A stretch of DNA of 64,000 nucleotides from CAZVPF01 sp964628195 (GTDB taxonomy: Bacteria; Planctomycetota; Phycisphaerae; Sedimentisphaerales; Anaerohalosphaeraceae): NCBI GenBank assembly GCA_964628195.1, contig CAZVPF010000002.1, forward strand, positions 140,401 to 204,400. Reading direction: 5' to 3'. Of the stretch, positions 28,223 to 34,930 are shown piece by piece (position 1 is the first letter of the stretch; each line of letters begins with the position of its first letter). The position numbers and the translations under genes were made by a program. The notes under the pieces were generated by a model that saw nothing but the letters and a program-made list of their open reading frames with translations, was not told where the DNA came from and searched no databases.

Positions 28223-29635
28223 ATGGACACTATTTTGATTGTCGACGACGAAGATTATATCCGTGAAGAACTTGCGGCGATTATAGAAAGTGAAGAAAGA
28301 AATATTATTTTCGCCGAAAACGGGCGTCAGGCACTTACCCAGCTTGAGGAAAACGCTGTAGATATTATCATGACCGATATTCGGATGCCCGAGATGGACG
28401 GCTTTGAACTTATAAAAAAGGTCAAGCAGGACCAGCCGGCAATACCGATTATTACGATCACCGCTTTCGCGAGCACCGAAACCGCTGTCCAGGCGCTTCG
28501 CCTCGGGGCCTATGATTATGTGACCAAGCCTTTTTCAATTGACGAAATAAGGAATATCGTCGACCACGCCCTCCAGGCCCAGCATCTGTTCAATGAGGTA
28601 ACATATCTGCGAGGAAGGCTCGGTGAAAAATATTCGCTCGACAACATAATCGGCCAGTGTTCGACCATGCAGAAAGTCTACGACACCATCCAAAGGGTTG
28701 CAAACGCCGCATGCAGCATACTCATAACCGGGGAAAGCGGAACAGGCAAGGACCTCGTCGCCCAGGCAATCCACGAGCACAGCGAAAGGAAAGGTAAGTT
28801 CGTGCCGATTAACTGCGGCTCGATACCGGAAGGGCTTCTCGAGTCGGAACTTTTCGGACATGTCAAGGGCTCTTTCAGCGGCGCGGTTTCGGAAAAACAG
28901 GGCCTCGTCCAGACCGCAGACGGCGGAACGCTCTTTCTCGACGAGATCGGCGACATGCCAATCGCTCTGCAGGTAAAACTGCTCAGGCTGATCCAGAACC
29001 GCCAGGTGCAGAAAGTCGGAAGCACCAATCAGGAGAAAGTGGACGTCAGAATAATAACTGCGACCAACCAATCGCTCACCGAACACATCGTGCAGAAGTC
29101 TTTTCGCAAGGATCTGTATTACCGCATCAACGTAGTCGAAATAAACCTGCCTCCTCTTCGCGAGCGGGGAAGCGATATTACCCTCCTTGCCTGGCATTTT
29201 ATCAAAAAATACTCTGTCGTAACAGGCAAGACAATTGACCAGATCAGCCCGGAAGTTATGAACATCTTCCAGCGATATCCCTGGCCCGGAAATGTGCGAG
29301 AACTCGAAAACGCTATCGAAAGGGCGGTAACACTCTGCGAAGAGCCGGTGATCGGGCTCGAAGATATCCCCGCCACAATATCCGACTTCAGCCGCCAGCA
29401 GTCATGCATGGCCGGAACCCTGCATGAAAGAATTGAAGCATTCGAGATGGAGTGCATCAGGCAAAGTCTCGAAAATAACAATTATGACTTTAATCTCACC
29501 GCAGAGGATCTCAGCATATCTCTGGCAACCCTCTATCGAAAGATTAAGAAGTTCGAGGGAAATCAGAAAAGAAAAATAAAAGACCTCGAAAAAAGGCCCA
29601 GCAATGTCCAGTATTTACCCTTCGAGGCATATTAA
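28223..29635 (+). CDS. NtrC-family sigma-54-dependent response regulator
   Basis: The 470-residue regulator has a receiver (D52 in MTDIRMPEMDG), an AAA+ domain with Walker A GESGTGKD (170-177) and FLDEIGDMP, and a C-terminal Fis-type helix-turn-helix (LSISLATLYRKIKKF). The sigma-54 contact loop, normally GAFTGA, reads GSFSGA (216-221). It is translated 2 bases after the hybrid kinase. A near-consensus sigma-54 promoter lies about 360 bases after its stop, ahead of the next operon, so the downstream sigma-factor genes are plausible targets. Confidence 0.9.
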   Translation: MDTILIVDDEDYIREELAAIIESEERNIIFAENGRQALTQLEENAVDIIMTDIRMPEMDGFELIKKVKQDQPAIPIITITAFASTETAVQALRLGAYDYVTKPFSIDEIRNIVDHALQAQHLFNEVTYLRGRLGEKYSLDNIIGQCSTMQKVYDTIQRVANAACSILITGESGTGKDLVAQAIHEHSERKGKFVPINCGSIPEGLLESELFGHVKGSFSGAVSEKQGLVQTADGGTLFLDEIGDMPIALQVKLLRLIQNRQVQKVGSTNQEKVDVRIITATNQSLTEHIVQKSFRKDLYYRINVVEINLPPLRERGSDITLLAWHFIKKYSVVTGKTIDQISPEVMNIFQRYPWPGNVRELENAIERAVTLCEEPVIGLEDIPATISDFSRQQSCMAGTLHERIEAFEMECIRQSLENNNYDFNLTAEDLSISLATLYRKIKKFEGNQKRKIKDLEKRPSNVQYLPFEAY

Positions 29636-29703
29636 AACTAACACTTTTGTCAAAATGAATTGTTAGAGGTGTCTTTAAGTTTTTATATGATAAACCACCT
29701 ATT

Positions 29704-29727
29704 ACCCACCCAAATAGTGGGTTTATT
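29704..29727 (+). terminator. possible weak terminator after the NtrC-type gene
   Basis: A 6-bp stem ACCCAC/GTGGGT with a 7-base loop is followed by TTATTT. The stem is short and the T run is interrupted, so this is tentative. Confidence 0.3.
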
Positions 29728-29994
29728 TGTAGTTGCCGAATTAATTGATATAATTAATGCCTTTCTTTTCGCAGTGCTGATAAATATTTCTCACATCTGA
29801 GAAAGCAACAGCCTTTTTCCTGTATTAGCATAATGATCTGCGTTAATTTTCCACATAAAGTTTTAAAACGGGAAAAATTTTCCGAAAAGATTTTACACCA
29901 ACCTGTTAAATATCAGTATCGAAAAGGGCAAGTATATTTTATCGGCTTAATCTTACCGCAAATTAACCTTCTTTTTTAATTATGGTTCTGTTTT

Positions 29995-30010
29995 TGGTAT
30001 GCCCGTTGCG
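29995..30010 (+). promoter_or_regulatory. sigma-54 (-24/-12) promoter
   Basis: The sequence TGGTATGCCCGTTGCG matches the consensus TGG(C)AYR-N4-TTGCW, with GG and GC at the required 12-base offset. Transcription would start near 30021, about 37 bases before the next ATG. An NtrC-type activator gene lies immediately upstream. Confidence 0.75.
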
Positions 30011-30057
30011 AATGTATATTTCCGTTATCATGGCAGACTTTCAAAAAGGGAATAACA

Positions 30058-30597
30058 ATGGAGTATATCAAAAAGTATCACATGATTTCGCGTTATATGT
30101 ATGAACTCGACAGCAGGGCGGTAATCTTTTATGACGACCTCATTGCTCGAACTTACGATGGCCAAATCCGAGAATGGCTGCAAAGAATCGGCGACCATAA
30201 GAAAAATCAGCTTGACATATTCAGCGGCATGGTCACTGTCAGTTCTTTCCTTCTCACCGACATCAATTCCAATGTATATGACACCTCTCGCCTCGAATAC
30301 TGGCTGAAGTCACAGTCGCCCAGGGTTTACCTCACCTCCGATCTCGAAACACTCGGCGCCTGTCACAGTTTCAGTTCTTATTTTAAGTGCCTTATAGCTA
30401 TTGAGCAGCGTGTGTTTGAATTTTATAGGACCATACTCAAACGTGTCCCAATGAATCTCGCCCAGATGGAGTCTCTCGTCCAAAAACAAAAAAGCATGTT
30501 GCTTATGCTCAAGGATATCAAAAATAAATCGGGTCAGTTTTCAATCCGTACATCAAGAAACCAAACCGACAGCCGAACCCTGAACATGGCCGTCTAA
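30058..30597 (+). CDS. hypothetical protein, mostly helical
   Basis: I do not recognise this 179-residue protein. It looks all-helical and soluble, with a four-helix-bundle-like pattern (IKKYHMISRYMYELDSRAVIFYDDL; CLIAIEQRVFEFYRTIL; LVQKQKSMLLMLKDI), and has no signal peptide. An AGGGAATAAC site precedes the ATG. It is the first gene behind the sigma-54 promoter and lies 24 bases before the orphan sigma region-2 gene, so it may belong to the same regulatory switch, for example as an anti-sigma or sensor partner. That role is a guess from position. Confidence 0.6.
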   Translation: MEYIKKYHMISRYMYELDSRAVIFYDDLIARTYDGQIREWLQRIGDHKKNQLDIFSGMVTVSSFLLTDINSNVYDTSRLEYWLKSQSPRVYLTSDLETLGACHSFSSYFKCLIAIEQRVFEFYRTILKRVPMNLAQMESLVQKQKSMLLMLKDIKNKSGQFSIRTSRNQTDSRTLNMAV

Positions 30598-30621
30598 TCA
30601 GTCTCAAGGAAGGAGCTCATT

Positions 30622-30999
30622 ATGTTGATGGCAACTCTCCCCGAAAAAGCAAAAAGCCCCTCACTCGATGTCAGGCACCCTTATGACCAGCAAGCCGTAT
30701 ACTCACTTAACAATTCGCTCCTTGACATGCACATCGGCATAGTCGAAGACGTTGTAAATTCGATTCTCCCTTACGTACCGGCAAGAACAAGCTGCAACGA
30801 CCTCATGAGCGTCGGGGCATGGGGGCTTTGTATGGCTTTGGAGCAGTTCGAGCTGGGCATGGAGCAGGGCTTCGAGGACTTTTGCAGGCAGAAGATCAAC
30901 GACGCACTTACCGACGCACTGAGATACGCCCACTGGACAGCCCGCCAGGAGCGAAGTAATAGCAGTGAAAACTATACAGAGTATCACTTCCAAACCTGA
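30622..30999 (+). CDS. orphan sigma-70 region 2-like protein
   Basis: The 125-residue protein resembles only region 2 of sigma factors. ILPYVPARTSCNDLMSVGAWGLCMALEQF and FEDFCRQKINDALTDALR line up with the ...DDLFSAGVFGLMDSVGNF...FSTYCKRRIRGSMLDELR of the full sigma factor encoded just downstream. Regions 3 and 4 are absent and the aromatic/basic promoter-melting residues are partly lost (QKINDAL for RRIRGSM). A GGAAGGAG site precedes the ATG. It may be a degenerate sigma fragment acting as a competitor or co-factor for core polymerase. Confidence 0.6.
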   Translation: MLMATLPEKAKSPSLDVRHPYDQQAVYSLNNSLLDMHIGIVEDVVNSILPYVPARTSCNDLMSVGAWGLCMALEQFELGMEQGFEDFCRQKINDALTDALRYAHWTARQERSNSSENYTEYHFQT

Positions 31000-31060
31000 T
31001 ATTGCCGCTTAACATTTGTATCGAAAATCTTTTAGTCAAATTTTTGCTTGGAGGCAGAAA

Positions 31061-31852
31061 ATGGTAAGTATCAACGAACCCCAAAAGACCGTAAAAAGAA
31101 GAAGATCAGCTGTAAAGGTTCCGCATAAACCCGAATTGATCGAGCAGAGAAACCGAATGGTCGAGCAGTACCTTCCCCTCGTCAAAACTATAGCCTCCGA
31201 CGTCTGCGCCGGCACCAGCGCAAACATCGAATACGACGACCTCTTCAGCGCGGGCGTCTTCGGGCTTATGGACTCCGTCGGAAACTTCGATGAAAGCAGG
31301 GGGGTCAAGTTCAGCACATATTGCAAAAGACGCATCAGGGGCTCGATGCTCGACGAGCTGCGCCGCCAGGACTGGGTCCCGCGCTGGACAAGGCAGCAGC
31401 ACAACCAGCTCACAAAAGCACGCACCACCCTCGAGAGCAAGCTCAACCGCCGCGTAAACGACAAGGAACTCGCACGCGAAATGGGTATGGAACATAATGA
31501 TTACCGCCGTATGATGAAAAATACCAACATCACCTCTATGCTCTCGCTGGATTCGGTAACAGGTGAAGACAGCGGCTCAAAAGGTCTCGAAAATTCCCTG
31601 CCCGCCGACAAAACACAGGACCCCGTCGAATTGCTCCAGAAAAAAGATGCAAAAGAATACATCACCAGAAGCCTCAGCAAGCTCGAAAAAATGATAATCG
31701 TTCTATACTACTACGAAGAAATGACAATGAACGAGATCGGCAAAACACTCAGCATCTCAGAGTCAAGGGTCTCACAAATACACTCAGATATCATCAACAG
31801 GCTCCGCCAGAGGCTTTGCCAGAGCAGAGAAATATACACCAATACCATATAA
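31061..31852 (+). CDS. RNA polymerase sigma factor, FliA/WhiG (sigma-28) family
   Basis: The 263-residue sigma factor has region 2 (YDDLFSAGVFGLMDSVGNFD, VKFSTYCKRRIRGSMLDELRRQDWVPRW), region 3 (NRRVNDKELAREMGM) and region 4 (KMIIVLYYYEEMTMNEIGKTLSISESRVSQIHSDII). RGxxxDELRxxDWxPR is diagnostic for the FliA/WhiG group, which drives flagellar, developmental or stress genes. ATG 31061 follows GGAGG. It is the third gene behind a sigma-54 promoter, suggesting a sigma-54 to sigma-28 cascade. A terminator hairpin follows. Confidence 0.9.
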   Translation: MVSINEPQKTVKRRRSAVKVPHKPELIEQRNRMVEQYLPLVKTIASDVCAGTSANIEYDDLFSAGVFGLMDSVGNFDESRGVKFSTYCKRRIRGSMLDELRRQDWVPRWTRQQHNQLTKARTTLESKLNRRVNDKELAREMGMEHNDYRRMMKNTNITSMLSLDSVTGEDSGSKGLENSLPADKTQDPVELLQKKDAKEYITRSLSKLEKMIIVLYYYEEMTMNEIGKTLSISESRVSQIHSDIINRLRQRLCQSREIYTNTI

Positions 31853-31905
31853 TTTCGAACCAACGCGATAAATTGGCACTGACGCCACCTCCTTTCCCTC
31901 AAGGT

Positions 31906-31938
31906 ACGCCGGACATCAAAATCCGGCGTCCATTTTTT
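31906..31938 (+). terminator. rho-independent terminator after the sigma factor gene
   Basis: A perfect 8-bp stem ACGCCGGA/TCCGGCGT with an 8-base loop is followed by CCATTTTTT. It lies 54 bases after the sigma-factor stop and before the convergent TfoX-domain gene. Confidence 0.8.
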
Positions 31939-31962
31939 AAAATACTGCCCTGAAACTGTGGA

Positions 31963-32346
31963 CTATTTCCCGCCGCTCTTTTTCTTCTTCTTGCTCTTTT
32001 TCTTTTTACTGCTTTTCTTCGCCGCTTTTTTCACAGCCGCGGCATATGCCTTCCCCCCCCACTCGCACAGCCTGTCCTTATCCTCCAGCACATCTATCGG
32101 AACCTCGTAATATTGCATAACATGCATCGGGTCGTCCCACGGCATAAAGGGCCCCATCCCGAACGCCTCGAAATCTCCCCGGTTGGAATTATCCACTTTA
32201 AAATACAGCACATCCTCGGCAATAAGCCCGAACATCCGCCCCTCGTGATATATCCCCGCGCCCCCGAACATTTTCCTGCTGACAACCTCACCAAGCCCGC
32301 CAAGCTGGTCCAGCACATAAGTAATATACTCGTCACTTACAGGCAA
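31963..32346 (-). CDS. TfoX N-terminal domain protein with lysine-rich tail
   Basis: The 127-residue protein has the TfoX/Sxy N-terminal domain over residues 1-100 (VVSRKMFGGAGIYHEGRMFGLIAEDVLYFKVD is diagnostic), followed by a tail of almost only Lys, Ser and Ala from about 105. TfoX-N proteins are linked to competence regulation in some bacteria, but stand-alone copies are widespread and of unknown role. The tail is histone H1-like and would bind nucleic acid. The neighbouring Lgt carries a similar tail. The gene ends the minus-strand pan-lgt operon, 23 bases after lgt. Confidence 0.8.
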   Translation of the reverse strand: MPVSDEYITYVLDQLGGLGEVVSRKMFGGAGIYHEGRMFGLIAEDVLYFKVDNSNRGDFEAFGMGPFMPWDDPMHVMQYYEVPIDVLEDKDRLCEWGGKAYAAAVKKAAKKSSKKKKSKKKKKSGGK

Positions 32347-32369
32347 AGCTTCTACCTGGAAAAAACCTT

Positions 32370-33584
32370 TTATTCATCCCCTTCACCCGGCTTCTTACTT
32401 GTCTTTTTCTTCGTGGTCTTTTTTCTCGCCGTCTTCTTTTTGGCGGTTTTCTTAACGGCTGCCTTTTTTCTCGAAGCCTCTTTTTTGCCATCCGCCTCAG
32501 GCTCATCTGTTTCCTTTTGCCCGCCTGCCGGTGCCGTCTTTTCGGGCTCATCCTGCGCGGGCGTTTCTCCGCCTTCCCACTGACCCGCTTGCTCTGCCAA
32601 CTTAACGGGCTTTCGCGTAACAAAATATACGAACAGCAAAGCCCCTGCCATAGCAAGGTAAAGCCCCAGGTTCTGCGATATCGTCCACCCCTCGTGCAGC
32701 GTCCACCATCCGTACTCGAAAGGGTTGCCCTCGCGTATAAACTCTATAAAAAACCGCGTCACCCCATAAAGCACGAACATCAGCGTGAACGTCGCCCCGG
32801 GCCTGTATCTCCCGAAATACAGCCAGAACAAATACAGCACTCCGCACAGCACAAAAGCGTTCAACGACGAATACAACTGCGTCGGATGCACAGGCAGGCT
32901 CTGGTACTCGCCCCGGGTCACAGCTTCCTGCTGCTGTTCGGTCAATTCATCGAAAGGCTTCAAATAACCGTAATATTTATTCGACTCTTCCGCGTCCACC
33001 CAGCCCTCGCCCATCGGGTTCGGAAAACCAAAATAATCAGCCGGCAGTTCCAGGTGCGGATAATCCCTGTTACGCGAAGCGTCAGGCCGAACCTGGCTTT
33101 CATAAGGATGTGAACCGTAAGGAAACTCCACCGCCCAAGGCAGCTCGCACGGCTCGCCGAAACAGCAGCTGTTCAAAAAACAGCCGATCCTGCCGAACCC
33201 GAGCCCGACCATCAGACCAACAGCCAGAAAGTCAAAATAAACCCTCAGCGGTATCTTGTATAAAAACTTGTAAACCGTGATAAAAACTATCGCCAGGAAA
33301 ACCCCGCCAAGAAACTCCAAACCTCCCTGCCATACCGCGAAAACCTCCCAAAGGTTATCCCGGAACTGGTCAAAGTTGTGTATTACGTAAAAAATCCTGC
33401 ACCCGATAACACCCCATATCAGCGCATAAAGCCCAACATTCGTCACCCGCTCAGGGTCCTGCCCGGACCGCCTCGCCATGTGCCGCATGACCCCCACTCC
33501 CGCCAAAAAACCTATCACCAGCATCACACCGTAGCTCTTTACAGTAATGTCAGTGAAAGGTATCTCAAAAAGTTCAGGGTGCAT
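32370..33584 (-). CDS. lgt: prolipoprotein diacylglyceryl transferase with periplasmic insert and lysine-rich tail
   Basis: The 404-residue membrane enzyme transfers diacylglycerol from phosphatidylglycerol to the lipobox cysteine of prolipoproteins. It has about seven helices, the Lgt signature GRIGCFLN (131-138), LPVHPTQLYSSL and TRFFIEFIRE. Two oddities are visible. A hydrophilic insert of about 65 residues lies between PWAVEFP and LPVHPTQ, and a tail of about 65 residues ends in repeated KK(T/A)-type runs. The position of E. coli His103 (GGMSFHGGL) reads GGLEFLGGV, with Leu. Length exceeds the usual 260-300. It starts 8 bases after panD. Confidence 0.85.
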   Translation of the reverse strand: MHPELFEIPFTDITVKSYGVMLVIGFLAGVGVMRHMARRSGQDPERVTNVGLYALIWGVIGCRIFYVIHNFDQFRDNLWEVFAVWQGGLEFLGGVFLAIVFITVYKFLYKIPLRVYFDFLAVGLMVGLGFGRIGCFLNSCCFGEPCELPWAVEFPYGSHPYESQVRPDASRNRDYPHLELPADYFGFPNPMGEGWVDAEESNKYYGYLKPFDELTEQQQEAVTRGEYQSLPVHPTQLYSSLNAFVLCGVLYLFWLYFGRYRPGATFTLMFVLYGVTRFFIEFIREGNPFEYGWWTLHEGWTISQNLGLYLAMAGALLFVYFVTRKPVKLAEQAGQWEGGETPAQDEPEKTAPAGGQKETDEPEADGKKEASRKKAAVKKTAKKKTARKKTTKKKTSKKPGEGDE

Positions 33585-33592
33585 TAAGCTTC

Positions 33593-33949
33593 CTATTTCC
33601 GCAAGATAATCTCGTTATTCTCGTCTAGCGCGATAACTGTGGGCTTATGACCGGAAAGTTCTTCAGGGCTGTAATACCCGAAGTTGATAAGTATGATTAC
33701 ATCGTCCTTGTTGAACATCCTCGCCGCCGCGCCAAGCACTACAACTTCCCTGCCGCCAGCTTTACCGGGAATAACATAAGTCTCAGCCCGCGAACCATTG
33801 GTAACATTCGCCATCAGTATCGCCTCGTAAGGAGCAAGCCCAGCTTCTTCAAGAAGCTCGCTGTCAACCTCAAGGCTGCCCGGATAATCAAGACGAGTAT
33901 CGGTAACCCTTGCCCTGTGTATCTTCGATTTCAACGCTTTAATAAACAT
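33593..33949 (-). CDS. panD: aspartate 1-decarboxylase
   Basis: The 118-residue proenzyme has the self-cleavage site Gly24-Ser25 in LDYPGSLEVD, which generates the pyruvoyl cofactor, plus the conserved KIHRARVT start and NVTNGSRAETYVI. It makes beta-alanine for pantothenate. It lies between panC (117 bases upstream, separated by a heptanucleotide repeat array) and lgt. Confidence 0.93.
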   Translation of the reverse strand: MFIKALKSKIHRARVTDTRLDYPGSLEVDSELLEEAGLAPYEAILMANVTNGSRAETYVIPGKAGGREVVVLGAAARMFNKDDVIILINFGYYSPEELSGHKPTVIALDENNEIILRK

Positions 33950-33966
33950 AACCAGTATTCGACTTC

Positions 33967-34062
33967 CCTATAACCTATAACCTATAACCTATAACCTAAA
34001 ACCTAAAACCTAAAACCTATAACCTATAACCTATAACCTATAACCTGTATTCTGTCTTCTGT
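33967..34062 (-). repeat. tandem heptanucleotide repeat array between panC and panD
   Basis: On the plus strand the region reads as 7-base units in register. CCTATAA occurs four times, CCTAAAA three times and CCTATAA four times (33967-34043), then degenerate TGTATTC and TGTCTTC units. It fills almost all of the 117 bases between panC and panD, so the operon mRNA would carry GGTTATA repeats. Eleven evenly spaced GG pairs could allow two-layer quadruplex structures. Related arrays occur near 61 kb. The pattern resembles the short tandemly repeated heptamers known in cyanobacteria. Confidence 0.9.
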
Positions 34063-34066
34063 TAAA

Positions 34067-34930
34067 TTATATCACCACTTGCATATCCCCGTCAATCAGC
34101 ATATTATCAATTAACCGCGTCTTGCCCAGCCTCACAGCCGTCGCCGCGATTACCGCCCCCTCTATCCTCTCAACATCCTCAAGCGTCTCGGCGTCCACTA
34201 TCTGCAAATACTCAACTTCGCAAAGCTCTGAACCCTCGATAACCCCCCGCATTTCCGCTGTCAGCTTCCCGCAGTCCCTCTCACCGGCCCCGATCATCTC
34301 ACGCCCCCGGCAAAGAGCATTATAAAGCCTGACCGCCTCGCCCCGTTCCGTTTCGCTAAGGTACGCGTTCCTGCTGCTCACAGCAAGCCCGTCATCCTCC
34401 CTCACAGTCGGACATACGACAATATCAAGCCTCATGTTCAGATCGCTTACCATTCGCCTTATAACCGCCGCCTGCTGAGCGTCCTTCTGCCCGAAAAAAG
34501 CCTTATCCGGCGCCACAATATTAAAAAGTTTCGTACAGACCGTCGCCACACCCCGAAAATGCCCCCCGCGCGACCTCCCGCAAAGGTTCTCGCTCAGCCG
34601 ATCGACATCCACCCACGTCAAATTCTCCCGCGGATACATCTCGTTCACCGCTGGTGCGAAAATAAGATCAACCCCCTCCGCTGCGCATAGCTTCTCGTCG
34701 GCCTCAAGTTTTCGAGGATACTCATCAAGGTCCTCGCCCGGGCCAAATTGCGTCGGGTTTACAAAAATGCTGACAACCACATAATCGCACTCCCGCCTCG
34801 CCGCCCGGATAAGCGACACATGACCCTCGTGCAGCGCGCCCATCGTCGGCACAAACCCTGTGCTCATTCCCCCGGCCCGTGCCTTCTCGACCTCCCGCCG
34901 AACCTGCTCTATTTTCCTCACCGTCAGCAT
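34067..34930 (-). CDS. panC: pantothenate synthetase
   Basis: The 287-residue enzyme joins pantoate and beta-alanine using ATP. It has PTMGALHEGHVSLI (HIGH-like motif, about 29-42), IFVNPTQFGPGEDLDEYPR, FFGQKDAQQ and SSRNAYLS (KMSKS-like). Length is normal. Its start overlaps the end of the FolK fusion gene by 7 bases, so both are co-translated. panB is not in the window. Confidence 0.95.
   Translation of the reverse strand: MLTVRKIEQVRREVEKARAGGMSTGFVPTMGALHEGHVSLIRAARRECDYVVVSIFVNPTQFGPGEDLDEYPRKLEADEKLCAAEGVDLIFAPAVNEMYPRENLTWVDVDRLSENLCGRSRGGHFRGVATVCTKLFNIVAPDKAFFGQKDAQQAAVIRRMVSDLNMRLDIVVCPTVREDDGLAVSSRNAYLSETERGEAVRLYNALCRGREMIGAGERDCGKLTAEMRGVIEGSELCEVEYLQIVDAETLEDVERIEGAVIAATAVRLGKTRLIDNMLIDGDMQVVI

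Larger units (their letters stand above)
29636..30057. other. intergenic region with sigma-54 promoter
   Basis: These 422 AT-rich bases carry no gene. The left side has a short hairpin (ACCCAC at 29704-29709, GTGGGT at 29717-29722, then TTATTT) that may be a weak terminator. The right side has the sigma-54 promoter annotated separately. Upstream activator sites would be expected between about 29750 and 29950, but no clear palindrome was picked out. Confidence 0.5.

Noticed and set aside
33961..34062. Heptanucleotide array as a CRISPR array
   Set aside because: The units are contiguous 7-mers with no spacers, and there are no cas genes.
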